Position numbers and translations under genes: made by a program. Below, one piece after another: positions 1-8,371 of a DNA stretch of 64,000 nt. Every line of letters starts with the position of its first letter. Position 1 is the first letter of the stretch. Source of the DNA: Pannonibacter carbonis (GTDB taxonomy: Bacteria > Pseudomonadota > Alphaproteobacteria > Rhizobiales > Stappiaceae); assembly GCF_003012935.1 (NCBI RefSeq), contig NZ_PUDR01000002.1, positions 248,001-312,000 on the forward strand, written 5' to 3'. The notes beneath the pieces were generated by a model. The model ran no database searches, had not been told where the DNA came from, and saw only the letters and a program-made list of their open reading frames with translations.

Positions 1-644
1 CGATCGGTCTTTCCGCCTTGCCGGCTGCGATTATCCTGCTGGCTGTGGCGCTCGAACGTCGCGGCGGTTCGGGTGCCCATCTGGCCCGTATGGGTGGCGG
101 ATTGCGTCTGCTCGCCCGTTCGGCGAGCGAGGCCTCGCTCTTGGTCCTTCTGGCGCTTCTAATCATTACGCTTGTTGTGGCACTGGATGGCGCGAACCCG
201 TTGCCGGCGTCGGTCTATCTTGCCGTGCCGGTTGGTCTGGCGCTGGCATTGATGCTGGTCGGGATCGGGCTGCTCATTCCCGTGGCCCGGCAGGACCTGA
301 CGGCGCTTCTGGTGCTTCTGGCGGTGCCTGGTGCTGTCGTCTGCGTGCTGATGGTGGTCTCTGTCCCGCACCAGGTTGTCCTGATTGCAGCGCTAGGGCT
401 CGCAGTTTCCGTTGGTATTGCCATGGCCGGCGTCGTGTCGCATCAGTCGTTCTGGACGCTGGCCGGCCACGGCGCCTTTACGGTGCTGGCGCTGTGGCTG
501 CTGTCTGAAACGGTTGGCAGCCTGCTCGGACAGGCCGTCTTCTTCCTCGTGGCCGGTCTGGTGCTGATCGGCATGGCACTGGTCACCGCCCGCAGCCTGA
601 AGGCCGCCGCGCGCCGGGACGCAGTGAAGGCAGGTGCAGCATGA
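1..644 (+). CDS. Membrane protein, C-terminal part (DUF2157/DUF4401-like), cut by window edge
   Basis: The reading frame is open from the first bases of the window, so this is the C-terminal end of a longer gene. The visible ~213 residues consist almost entirely of hydrophobic segments separated by short polar turns, giving about six or seven membrane helices and a basic C-terminus. The stop overlaps the ATG of the next gene by 4 bp (ATGA), so the two are translationally coupled. Genes for GDYXXLXY proteins usually follow DUF2157 or DUF4401 membrane proteins; the assignment rests on that context plus the helix pattern, not on a clear motif. Function is unknown. Confidence 0.7.
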   Translation, partial: IGLSALPAAIILLAVALERRGGSGAHLARMGGGLRLLARSASEASLLVLLALLIITLVVALDGANPLPASVYLAVPVGLALALMLVGIGLLIPVARQDLTALLVLLAVPGAVVCVLMVVSVPHQVVLIAALGLAVSVGIAMAGVVSHQSFWTLAGHGAFTVLALWLLSETVGSLLGQAVFFLVAGLVLIGMALVTARSLKAAARRDAVKAGAA

Positions 645-1240
645 CGATGCCATCTCAGTCCGGAACGGCCGAACCGGTTGGCGCAATCCGGCCGCTGCTG
701 GCCGCGCCTTACCTGCGCTGGGGCCTGATCATCCTGCTGCAGCTTCTGCTCATCGGCCTGCCCCTGGCCGAGCGGGCAAGCGTGCATCTTCTCGGGCAAG
801 AGGTGCGGCTGGAAGTGCGTCCCGTCGATCCGCGTGACCTGCTGCGGGGCGACTATGTGATCATCAACCTCGCGATCACGCAGCTGGATCCAGCCCTGCC
901 GGGCCTCGAGCGGGAGATCCGGACCGGCGAGACGGTCTATGTTGAACTGGCAGCAGATGAAGGAGGCCTGTTCCAGCCTGTGGCGGTTCATCGCGATGCC
1001 GGCATGGCCAAGGGACCAGTGATCGCCGGAACCGCCGAGTATACCCGCCGGCCCGGCACCGCGCTCAACCTCGACTATGGCATCGATGCATTCTTCGTTC
1101 CCGAGGGGGAAGGGCTCGCCATCGAGAACACCGCGCCGGAGCGTATCAGCCTTGTGGTTTCGCTCGACAGGGCCGGACGTTCGGCTCCCCTGCGGCTGCT
1201 CGTCGATGGCCGGGAGATCCTGAACGACGCCGGCTTTTGA
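641..1240 (+). CDS. GDYXXLXY domain protein
   Basis: 199 residues. A single membrane helix at about residues 28-47 is followed by a soluble, probably periplasmic domain. The family signature is visible as RDLLRGDYVIINLAI (about residues 63-77), the GDYxxLxY-type motif that names the family, with the final tyrosine replaced by a hydrophobic residue. It overlaps the preceding membrane-protein gene by 4 bp, and such pairs are commonly found together. The molecular function of the family is not known; a membrane-associated two-gene unit is the safest description. Confidence 0.8.
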   Translation: MTMPSQSGTAEPVGAIRPLLAAPYLRWGLIILLQLLLIGLPLAERASVHLLGQEVRLEVRPVDPRDLLRGDYVIINLAITQLDPALPGLEREIRTGETVYVELAADEGGLFQPVAVHRDAGMAKGPVIAGTAEYTRRPGTALNLDYGIDAFFVPEGEGLAIENTAPERISLVVSLDRAGRSAPLRLLVDGREILNDAGF

Positions 1241-1301
1241 CCCGGACCGCCGACACCTGTATGAGGGGCGCCCGAACCTCCAATCCAAGAGACCTGCCGC
1301 A

Positions 1302-2348
1302 ATGACCGATCCGGTGCTTGAGACCCTGCTGCTGCCGCTGGAAAATGGCACCTTCGACCTGCCGGACGCGCCGCAGCGCGTTCTGTTCCTGCGTGCCCGC
1401 ATGGGCAAGGATCTGGGATTGCTCGACAAGTCCCGCCTCGATCTGGTGCAGAGTTTCGCCCCTGACCGCGAGGCGCTGGCCGCTGGCGGCTATGAAGCGC
1501 AGCCCGACATTCGCGGCGAGACCTATGGCCTGGTGCTGCTGCTGCCGCCGCGCCAGAAGCAGGAAGCCCGTGCCCTGATCGCCGAGGCCTTCCGCCGGGT
1601 GGCGCCTGGGGGGCGCGTTGTCCTGTGTGCCGCCAACACCGAAGGCGCCAAGGCGTTCGAAAGTGATGTCGAGGCGCTGGCCGGAGAGTTGGAAGGCAAG
1701 CAGTCCAAGGCCAAGTGCCGCGTGGTCTGGGCGATCCGCGATGATGCGCGGCTGAATGCCTCGCTGCAGGCAGAGTGGGCCGAGGGCGATGCGCCGCGTC
1801 CGATCCTGGATGGCCGCTTTGTCAGCCGCCCGGGCCTGTTTGCCTGGGACCATGTCGATGCGGCGACGGACCTCCTCGTGCGCACGCTGCCCGTTGGCCT
1901 GTCCGGCATCGGGGCGGATCTGGGGGCGGGCTTCGGCGTCCTGACGGCCGGGGTGCTGGCCCGGTGCCCGAAGGTGGCAGCGCTGGACCTCTATGAGGCG
2001 GAGAAGCGCGCGCTGGATCTGGCGCGTCAGAACTTGGCTGCCGAGGCCGCACCGCGTCACTTGCAGTTCTTCTGGGCCGATGTCACCAAGGGACTTGGCC
2101 GGCCGCATGATTTCATCGTCATGAACCCGCCGTTCCATCAGGCGACCAAGGCCGACCGGACCGATGTTGGCCATGCCTTCATCCGCGCCGCTGCCAAGGG
2201 ACTGAAGCCCGGTGGCAACCTCTGGATGGTCGCAAACCGGCATCTGCCCTATGAGGGCGTCATCAACGAGGTGTTCTCCGAGATGACCATTGTCGCCGAT
2301 GAAGGCGGCTTCAAGGTCATCCATGCGCGCAAGGCCCGCGGCAAATGA
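1302..2348 (+). CDS. rsmC: RsmC-like class I SAM-dependent methyltransferase
   Basis: 348 residues, close to the ~343 of E. coli RsmC. The N-terminal half is the degenerate domain typical of RsmC/RlmG. The C-terminal half is a Rossmann methyltransferase: SAM-binding loop GADLGAGFGVLTAG near residue 205 and the N6/N2-purine-type catalytic motif NPPFHQ near residue 273. By family it would make m2G at a guanine of 16S rRNA (G1207 in E. coli). The stop overlaps the next ATG by 4 bp, linking it with an rRNA pseudouridine synthase. RlmG-type specificity for 23S rRNA cannot be excluded from sequence alone. Confidence 0.82.
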   Translation: MTDPVLETLLLPLENGTFDLPDAPQRVLFLRARMGKDLGLLDKSRLDLVQSFAPDREALAAGGYEAQPDIRGETYGLVLLLPPRQKQEARALIAEAFRRVAPGGRVVLCAANTEGAKAFESDVEALAGELEGKQSKAKCRVVWAIRDDARLNASLQAEWAEGDAPRPILDGRFVSRPGLFAWDHVDAATDLLVRTLPVGLSGIGADLGAGFGVLTAGVLARCPKVAALDLYEAEKRALDLARQNLAAEAAPRHLQFFWADVTKGLGRPHDFIVMNPPFHQATKADRTDVGHAFIRAAAKGLKPGGNLWMVANRHLPYEGVINEVFSEMTIVADEGGFKVIHARKARGK

Positions 2349-3046
2349 GGCTGGTGAAGCTTCTGGCCAATCTTGGCTATGGCACGCGCAAGGAAATCCA
2401 GACGGTCATCCGCAATGGCTGGGTGACGGACCGCGCAGGCAATGCGCTGAAGGCTGATGCTCGCAACGAGCATGACGACATCCTGTTCGATGACGAGCCG
2501 CTGGATCCGGCGCAGGGCATGCTGCTGCTGCTGAACAAGCCGGTCGGCTACACCTGTTCGACCAAGGATCAGGGCAAGCTGGTCTATGACCTCCTGCCCG
2601 ACCGGTTCCGCTATCGCAAGCCGGTGCTGTCCACCGTCGGCCGGCTGGACCGGGAGACCTCCGGCGCGCTGCTCTTCACCGATGACGGCACGCTGCTGCA
2701 CCGGATCATCAGCCCCAAGGCCGAGGTGCCCAAGGTGTATGAAGCCGTGCTGGACCGGCCGCTGAAAGGCGACGAGGCCGCACTGTTTGCCTCCGGTGGC
2801 ATGATGCTGGAGAGCGATGACAAGCCGCTGAAGCCGGCAGAACTGGAAGTGCTCGGCGAGAAACATGCCCGCCTCACGCTGCACGAGGGCCGCTATCATC
2901 AGGTCCGCCGCATGTTCGCTGCCACCGGCAATCACGTGAACGCTCTTGCCCGCGTCAGGATCGGCAACCTCACGCTTGACGGCCTGGAGGAAGGCAAGTG
3001 GCGGCTGCTGGATGCTGGCGATCTGGCGAGGGTGTTCGGGGAGTAG
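2345..3046 (+). CDS. rsuA: RsuA-family rRNA pseudouridine synthase
   Basis: 233 residues, the size of E. coli RsuA (231). An N-terminal S4 RNA-binding segment (residues 1-45, RLVKLLANLGYGTRKE) precedes the catalytic domain, with motif GRLDRETSGALLFTDDG (about residues 99-115) carrying the catalytic aspartate. The C-terminus has the family pattern EGRYHQVRRMFAATGNHV. RsuA isomerises a 16S rRNA uridine (U516 in E. coli). Coupled by a 4-bp overlap to the RsmC-like gene, so two ribosome modification enzymes are co-expressed. RluE/RluF-type substrates are possible alternatives. Confidence 0.85.
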   Translation: MRLVKLLANLGYGTRKEIQTVIRNGWVTDRAGNALKADARNEHDDILFDDEPLDPAQGMLLLLNKPVGYTCSTKDQGKLVYDLLPDRFRYRKPVLSTVGRLDRETSGALLFTDDGTLLHRIISPKAEVPKVYEAVLDRPLKGDEAALFASGGMMLESDDKPLKPAELEVLGEKHARLTLHEGRYHQVRRMFAATGNHVNALARVRIGNLTLDGLEEGKWRLLDAGDLARVFGE

Positions 3047-3144
3047 GCGGAAGGGCCTTCATGCGCGGATTTTGAGCGGTTGAGGTCGATTGGCATTTGC
3101 CAATCGACGCACGCTTCTGCATCCTTCAGTGCAGGAGGCAGGCA

Positions 3145-3444
3145 ATGTCCCAAAGCACGATCGACCTTGAGTTTGTACTGCGCCAGCAACAGCAATTGCT
3201 TGACGAACTGCGCCTGTTGCGCAAAGACGTGTCCGATATACGCTCGCTTGCGGTGCAGACCGTTGAATACAGCCGCCGGATTGAACGGCGAGTGAGCGAG
3301 ACTCGCGATGACATCGAGCTCATGCTCAAGGCGGAGCTCAGCGGTCGGCTCGCACACCTCGAGACGACCATCGAAGGCCAGTTGATGACCTTGTCATCCC
3401 GCATAGACGAAGCGGTTGCCGGATTTGCTTCGCCGAACTCCTAA
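3145..3444 (+). CDS. Small coiled-coil protein of unknown function
   Basis: 99 residues from ATG at 3145, chosen because AGGAGG-like sequence at 3133-3138 sits 6 nt upstream; the longer frame from 3097 has no such site. The protein is highly charged and helical throughout (residues 8-90), with heptad-like spacing of leucines and arginines, indicating a coiled coil. No signal peptide, membrane helix or cysteine is seen. It stands alone between the rRNA modification genes and the convergent ABC-F gene. I do not recognise a family. Confidence 0.65.
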   Translation: MSQSTIDLEFVLRQQQQLLDELRLLRKDVSDIRSLAVQTVEYSRRIERRVSETRDDIELMLKAELSGRLAHLETTIEGQLMTLSSRIDEAVAGFASPNS

Positions 3445-3481
3445 GCCAGCAATCGTGCCAAGCCCGTCAAATGCCGGACTG

Positions 3482-5293
3482 TCACCCCTCGGCTTCTTCC
3501 TTCAGCATCTCCAGTTCCAGCCACTGTTCTTCGGCTGCGTCCTTTTCGCCGGTCAGCTTGGTGATCTCGGCTGACAGTTTGGCGAAGCGGTCCGGGTTTT
3601 TGGTGTAGAGCGCAGGGTCGGCCATTTCGGTCTGGAGCTTTTCCAGCTTCTTCGTCAGGGCTTCGATGGTGCCTGGCAGGGTTTTCAGCAGGTGTAACTG
3701 GCTGAAGGACAGCTTTGTCTTGGCGGCAGGTTTTTGCGCTGCTGGAGCCGAAGCCTTGGCAGCCTTGGCCTGCTGCTTCTCGGCCACCTTGCGGGCCGTG
3801 ACGCCCTCGCCGCGCTGGGCCACCATGTCGGAATAGCCGCCCGCATATTCCTGCCACTTGCCTTCCCCCTCCGACACGATGACCGATGTGGCCACCCGGT
3901 CGAGGAAGTCGCGGTCATGGCTGACGAGCAGAACCGTGCCGTCGTAGTCGCCGAGCAATTCCTGCAGCAGGTCCAGCGTTTCGAGATCAAGGTCGTTGGT
4001 CGGTTCGTCAAGCACCATGATGTTGGACGGGCTGGCCAGCGCGCGGGCCAGCATCGCACGGGCCCGCTCGCCGCCGGAGAGCACGCCGACGGGGGTTCTT
4101 GCCTGTTCGGGAGCGAACAGGAAGTCCTTCATGTAGGCGATCACGTGCTTGGTCTCGGTGCCGAGCACCACGGTGTCGCCGCGCCCGCCGGTGAGGACGT
4201 TCGACAGCGTTTCGTCCGGATTGAGCTTCTCGCGCTTCTGGTCGAGCGTCACCATCTGCAGGTTGGTGCCCAACCGGATGCTGCCGGTATCGGGGGCGAG
4301 TTCACCGGTCAGCATCTTCAGCAGTGTTGTCTTGCCCGCGCCATTGGCACCGATGAAGCCGACACGGTCGCCGCGCTGGATGCGGGTCGAGAAGTTGGCG
4401 ACGATGGTCCGCTCGCCATAGGTCTTGGAGGCGGACTTGGCCTCGACCACCAGCTTGCCCGAGGTTTCACCTTCGGTCACGGCCAGTTTGGCCGAGCCTT
4501 GCGGGCCACGGTGGTTGCGGGCCTTGTCGCGCAGATCGGCAAGCTCGCGCACGCGGCGCATGTTGCGCTTGCGCCGGGCGGTGACGCCATAACGCATCCA
4601 GTGCTCCTCGCGCTTGATCTGCTGCGCGAGTTTCTGCTGGTCGCGTTCCTCCTGCTCGAACACCTCGTCCCGCCAGGCCTCGAAATGCTCGAAACCCCGG
4701 TCCATGCGGCGGGTGGTGCCGCGGTCGACCCAGATGGTGGCACGGGAGAGATTCTCCAGGAATCGCCGGTCATGCGAGATCAGCACGATGGCTGACTTCA
4801 GTCCCTTCAACTCGCTTTCCAGCCATTCGATGGCCGGTAGGTCGAGATGGTTCGTCGGCTCGTCCAGCAGCAGGATGTCCGGCTCGGGGGCCAGCGCCCG
4901 GGCCAGCGCCGCGCGGCGCGCTTCGCCACCGGACAGGCTGCGCGGATCCTCCTTGCCGGTGAGGCCGAGAACCTCCAGCAGATAGGGCGCGCGATAGGGA
5001 TCATCGCCGGGCGCCAGGCCGTCGTTCACATAGTCCAGAATGGTGGCATAGGCCGACAGGTCAGGCTCCTGCGGCAGGTAGCGCAGGGTGCGGCCGGGCT
5101 GCAGGAAGAACTCGCCCTGATCGGCCTCGATCAATCCCGCAGCAATCTTCAGCAAAGTCGACTTGCCGGATCCGTTGCGGCCGACGAGGCAGAGCCGGTC
5201 GCCCTCTGATACGCTGAGGTCTGCTCCGGTCAGGAGCGGGGTCGAGCCGAAGGTCAGGTGAATGTCACGCAGGATCAGAAGCGGAGGAGCCAT
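3482..5293 (-). CDS. uup: ABC-F ATPase, Uup type
   Basis: 603 residues from the ATG at 5293 (protein begins MAPPLLILRDIHLTFG); the frame is open a further 73 codons upstream, but this extension is low-complexity basic sequence and unlikely to be translated. Two ABC domains without membrane helices: Walker A GRNGSGKST, signature LSGGEARRAALA and Walker B ILLLDEPTNHLD in the first; GANGAGKTT, LSGGERARAMLA and IMVLDEPTNDLD in the second. The C-terminal ~75 residues are a charged coiled coil as in Uup, after an Ala/Lys-rich linker. ABC-F proteins act on ribosomes or nucleic acid rather than in transport. Monocistronic, divergent from the opp-type operon. Confidence 0.88.
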   Translation of the reverse strand: MAPPLLILRDIHLTFGSTPLLTGADLSVSEGDRLCLVGRNGSGKSTLLKIAAGLIEADQGEFFLQPGRTLRYLPQEPDLSAYATILDYVNDGLAPGDDPYRAPYLLEVLGLTGKEDPRSLSGGEARRAALARALAPEPDILLLDEPTNHLDLPAIEWLESELKGLKSAIVLISHDRRFLENLSRATIWVDRGTTRRMDRGFEHFEAWRDEVFEQEERDQQKLAQQIKREEHWMRYGVTARRKRNMRRVRELADLRDKARNHRGPQGSAKLAVTEGETSGKLVVEAKSASKTYGERTIVANFSTRIQRGDRVGFIGANGAGKTTLLKMLTGELAPDTGSIRLGTNLQMVTLDQKREKLNPDETLSNVLTGGRGDTVVLGTETKHVIAYMKDFLFAPEQARTPVGVLSGGERARAMLARALASPSNIMVLDEPTNDLDLETLDLLQELLGDYDGTVLLVSHDRDFLDRVATSVIVSEGEGKWQEYAGGYSDMVAQRGEGVTARKVAEKQQAKAAKASAPAAQKPAAKTKLSFSQLHLLKTLPGTIEALTKKLEKLQTEMADPALYTKNPDRFAKLSAEITKLTGEKDAAEEQWLELEMLKEEAEG

Positions 5294-5688
5294 GGATTTC
5301 CGGAACTTGGAGGCGAAAGGCGGGTAGCGCCGCCGTATTGTGGCGAGAGGAACGCCATCTTGGCCCCGGTTGCAAGGGGCTCGCCGGATACGACAGGATT
5401 GTTTTTTCTTTTTTGTGTGATCGCGCCGCGCTCCACCCGCTGTGGACAACGCAAGACTCCTTGTTGCCCAAAGGGGAAGTCTGCAAATCCAGATTGAAAG
5501 ATGGTTGTTCAAGGGTGCGGTGGGGTGAATATAATTTCCTGAATGAACTGTTAACCGGATGAAATTCGCTTATTCAATGCAGAACGCGGAAAGCGCCGTT
5601 GCGGCACGGTTGATCTCCAATCCGACGCGTGGAATCGTCGGCACCCTACCGGAACAGGTAGCCTTCATTGCGAAGAGGGGAGACAAAC
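5294..5688. other. Divergent intergenic region between uup and oppA-like gene
   Basis: 395 bp without a convincing gene. It is more AT-rich than its surroundings, especially 5395-5600, and must hold the promoters for both divergent genes. A TATAAT hexamer at 5530-5535 is the only clear promoter element seen. Confidence 0.6.
5505..5535 (+). promoter_or_regulatory. Candidate sigma-70 promoter for the oppA-like gene
   Basis: A perfect TATAAT lies at 5530-5535 and TTGTTC at 5505-5510. The spacer is 19 bp, longer than optimal, so the -35 assignment is weak. The start codon is about 150 bp downstream, leaving a long leader. Confidence 0.3.
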
Positions 5689-7275
5689 ATGTTTAAATCA
5701 GCCCGGATGTCTATTCTGGCGACGGCCCTTATGGCCGCCACGTCGATGAGCGCCATGGCCGAGGTGGTCTACCACCGCGGCAACTCTGGTGATCCCGAGA
5801 CCCTGGATCAGCACAAGACTTCGACGGTTGTCGAGGCCCACGTCCTGCGTGACCTTTACGAAGGTCTCGTTGCCTATTCCGCCGCTGGCGAGATTATCCC
5901 CGGCGTTGCGGAAAGCTGGACCACGTCTGAAGACGGCAAGACCCTCACCTTCAAACTGCGCCAGAACGCCAAGTGGTCGAACGGTGACCCGGTCGTTGCC
6001 GGCGACTTCGTGTTCTCGCTCCAGCGCATCATGAACCCGGAGACTGGCGCTAAATACGCCAACATCCTCTACCCGATCCTCAACGCCGAGGAAGTTAACA
6101 AGGGCACCGCCAAGCCGGAAGAGCTGGGCGTGAAGGCCGTCGACGACCTCACCCTGGAGATCACCCTGAAGGCTCCGACGCCGTACTTCGTCGACCTTCT
6201 GGCCCACCAGACAGGACTGCCGGTGCATCCGGCGACCGTGCAGAAACACGGCACCGACTTCGTCAAGCCGGAGTTTTTCGTCAGCAACGGCCCCTTCGTC
6301 CTGAAGGAGTTCGTTCCGAACTCCCACATCAAGGCGGTGAAGAACCCGAATTTCCATGACGCTGCCAACGTCAAGATCGACACGGTGATGTTCCACCCGA
6401 CCGAAGATCGCGGCGCTGCGCTGCGCCGTTTCCAGGCCGGTGAACTTCACTCCAACGATGATATCCCGACCGAACAGGTCGCCTTCATCCGCAAGGAACT
6501 GGGCGACCAGTTCAAGGTTGCCCCATATCTCGGCACCTATTATTTCGCCGTCAACATGAAGAACGAATCCTTGGCCAAGAAGGAAGTGCGTCAGGCGCTC
6601 TCGATGGCCGTTGACCGTGACTTCCTTGCCGAGGAAATCTGGGGTGGCACCATGGTGTCGGCCTACTCGCTGGTGCCCCCGGGCATCAACAACTACGGTG
6701 AGCCGGCATTTGCGTCCTACAAGGACATGTCGCAGATCGACCGCGAGGAAAAGGCCGCCGAGTTGCTGAAGGCTGCCGGCTACGGCCCGGACAAGCCGCT
6801 GAAGATCGAAATCCGCTACAACACCTCGGAAAACCACAAGAACACGTCGGTTGCCCTGGCTGACATGTGGAAGCCGCTCGGTGTCGAAGTGACGCTGCTC
6901 AACACGGACCTGAAGACCCACTATGCGCATCTGCGTGACAAGGGAGCCTTCGATCTCGCCCGTGCCGGCTGGATCGGGGATTACTCCGACCCGCAGAACT
7001 TCCTGTTCCTCGTTGAATCCGACAATGACGGCTTCAACTACGCAAACTACAACAACCCGGACTACGACAAGCTGATGGATGAGGCGGCCGCAACGACCGA
7101 CCTCGAGAAGCGTGCCGAGATCCTGAAGCAGGCCGAGACCATCTTCATGGACGACCTGCCGTTCATCCCGATGCTGTACTACGCATCCAAGAACCTGGTG
7201 TCCCCGAAGCTCAAGGGCTTCGAAACCAACCTGCAGGACGTACATCCGACCCGCTTCATGAGCATTTCGGAATAA
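5689..7275 (+). CDS. oppA: Periplasmic oligopeptide-type ABC substrate-binding protein (SBP family 5)
   Basis: 528 residues. ATG at 5689 is preceded by GAGGGGAGA at 5675-5683; an upstream TTG in frame would add seven residues before the signal peptide. A Sec signal peptide (basic start, hydrophobic core, cleavage after SAMA near residue 24) leads to a family 5 binding domain with GDPETLDQHK near the mature N-terminus, WSNGDPVVAGDFVFSL and an RAGWIGDYSDPQNFL segment close to those of OppA/MppA proteins. It should deliver peptides to the permeases encoded next. It is the first gene of the transporter unit; a terminator-like hairpin separates it from the permease genes. Confidence 0.9.
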   Translation: MFKSARMSILATALMAATSMSAMAEVVYHRGNSGDPETLDQHKTSTVVEAHVLRDLYEGLVAYSAAGEIIPGVAESWTTSEDGKTLTFKLRQNAKWSNGDPVVAGDFVFSLQRIMNPETGAKYANILYPILNAEEVNKGTAKPEELGVKAVDDLTLEITLKAPTPYFVDLLAHQTGLPVHPATVQKHGTDFVKPEFFVSNGPFVLKEFVPNSHIKAVKNPNFHDAANVKIDTVMFHPTEDRGAALRRFQAGELHSNDDIPTEQVAFIRKELGDQFKVAPYLGTYYFAVNMKNESLAKKEVRQALSMAVDRDFLAEEIWGGTMVSAYSLVPPGINNYGEPAFASYKDMSQIDREEKAAELLKAAGYGPDKPLKIEIRYNTSENHKNTSVALADMWKPLGVEVTLLNTDLKTHYAHLRDKGAFDLARAGWIGDYSDPQNFLFLVESDNDGFNYANYNNPDYDKLMDEAAATTDLEKRAEILKQAETIFMDDLPFIPMLYYASKNLVSPKLKGFETNLQDVHPTRFMSISE

Positions 7276-7288
7276 GGCACTCGTCAGG

Positions 7289-7324
7289 AGCCGGCCGCGC
7301 TTTTCAATGCGCGGTCGGCTTTTC
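7289..7324 (+). terminator. Hairpin terminator/attenuator after oppA
   Basis: AGCCGGCCGCGC (7289-7300) pairs with GCGCGGTCGGCT (7309-7320) with one G-U pair, followed by a T tract. It lies inside the transporter unit, so it probably lets the binding protein be made in excess over the membrane parts. Confidence 0.8.
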
Positions 7325-7438
7325 TGCGGACATCAAATGCACAGGCTGTGGATGCCGCGTGCACTGATCTTGCCGACAGGACGGGATCAGTTCGCAGCTA
7401 AGCTTTGAGCTGAACAAGAAAATCACAAGGGCAGGGCC

Positions 7439-8362
7439 ATGTCGCGCTACGTGCTGGAAAGGCTGCTCGGGGCTATCCCGACGCTGTTCCTGATCGTCAC
7501 CATTTCCTTTTTCCTGATCCGAATTGCGCCGGGGGGGCCGTTCGATCTGGAGCGGCCACTGGAAGCCAAGGTGATGGAGAACCTCAACCGGATCTATCAT
7601 CTCGATGAGCCGCTCTGGCAGCAGTACCTGATCTACCTGAAGAGCGTTGCCCAGCTCGATTTTGGCCCGAGCTTCTATTTCCGCGACTTCTCGATCAACG
7701 AGTTGTTCGCAGCCAGCCTGCCGATCTCCATCCAGCTCGGCCTGACGGCCCTGGCGCTTGCGCTGGTCGTCGGCGGTGTTCTGGGTGTCGTGGCCGCGCT
7801 GCGCCAGAACCATGGCACCGACTATGCGGTAATGGCAGCGGCAACCCTCGGCGTGACGGTGCCGAACTTCGTGGTGGCCCCGGTGCTGACGTTGATCCTT
7901 GGCGTCTGGCTCGGCTGGCTGCCGGTTGGTGGCTGGAATGGCGGGGCGATCGTGAACACGATCCTGCCCGTCGTCACCCTGGCCTTGCCGCAGATTGCCG
8001 TCGTGGCGCGCCTGACCCGTGGGTCGATGATCGAAGCCCTGCGCTCCAACCATGTGCGCACGGCTCGCGCCTATGGCCTGTCGTCCTGGACGGTGATTGT
8101 CGTCCACGCGCTGCGCGGGGCGATCCTGCCGGTCGTCTCCTATCTCGGGCCAGCTGCTGCGGCACTGCTGACCGGGTCTGTGGTGGTCGAGACGATTTTT
8201 GGTATCCCCGGGATCGGGCGCTATTTCGTGCAAGGGGCCCTCAACCGCGACTACACCCTTGTGATGGGCACGGTCGTGGTCGTTGCCTGTTTCGTCATCC
8301 TGTTCAACCTGATCGTGGACCTGCTCTATGCAGTCCTTGATCCGCGCGTTCGCTTTGATTGA
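7439..8362 (+). CDS. oppB: Oligopeptide-type ABC transporter permease, OppB family
   Basis: 307 residues, the usual OppB/DppB length, with six predicted membrane helices: one near residues 9-30 and five from about residue 95 on. The cytoplasmic EAA loop is seen as RGSMIEALRSNHVRTARAYGL (around residues 190-210), which contacts the ATPase subunit. Nine bp separate it from the OppC-like gene. It pairs with that protein to form the inner-membrane channel for peptides. Regulation would come from read-through of the upstream hairpin. Confidence 0.9.
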   Translation: MSRYVLERLLGAIPTLFLIVTISFFLIRIAPGGPFDLERPLEAKVMENLNRIYHLDEPLWQQYLIYLKSVAQLDFGPSFYFRDFSINELFAASLPISIQLGLTALALALVVGGVLGVVAALRQNHGTDYAVMAAATLGVTVPNFVVAPVLTLILGVWLGWLPVGGWNGGAIVNTILPVVTLALPQIAVVARLTRGSMIEALRSNHVRTARAYGLSSWTVIVVHALRGAILPVVSYLGPAAAALLTGSVVVETIFGIPGIGRYFVQGALNRDYTLVMGTVVVVACFVILFNLIVDLLYAVLDPRVRFD

Positions 8363-8371
8363 GGAGAAAGC

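Noticed and set aside
1146-2324. 392-residue frame antisense to rsmC
   Set aside because: Shadow frame; the plus strand has complete methyltransferase motifs.
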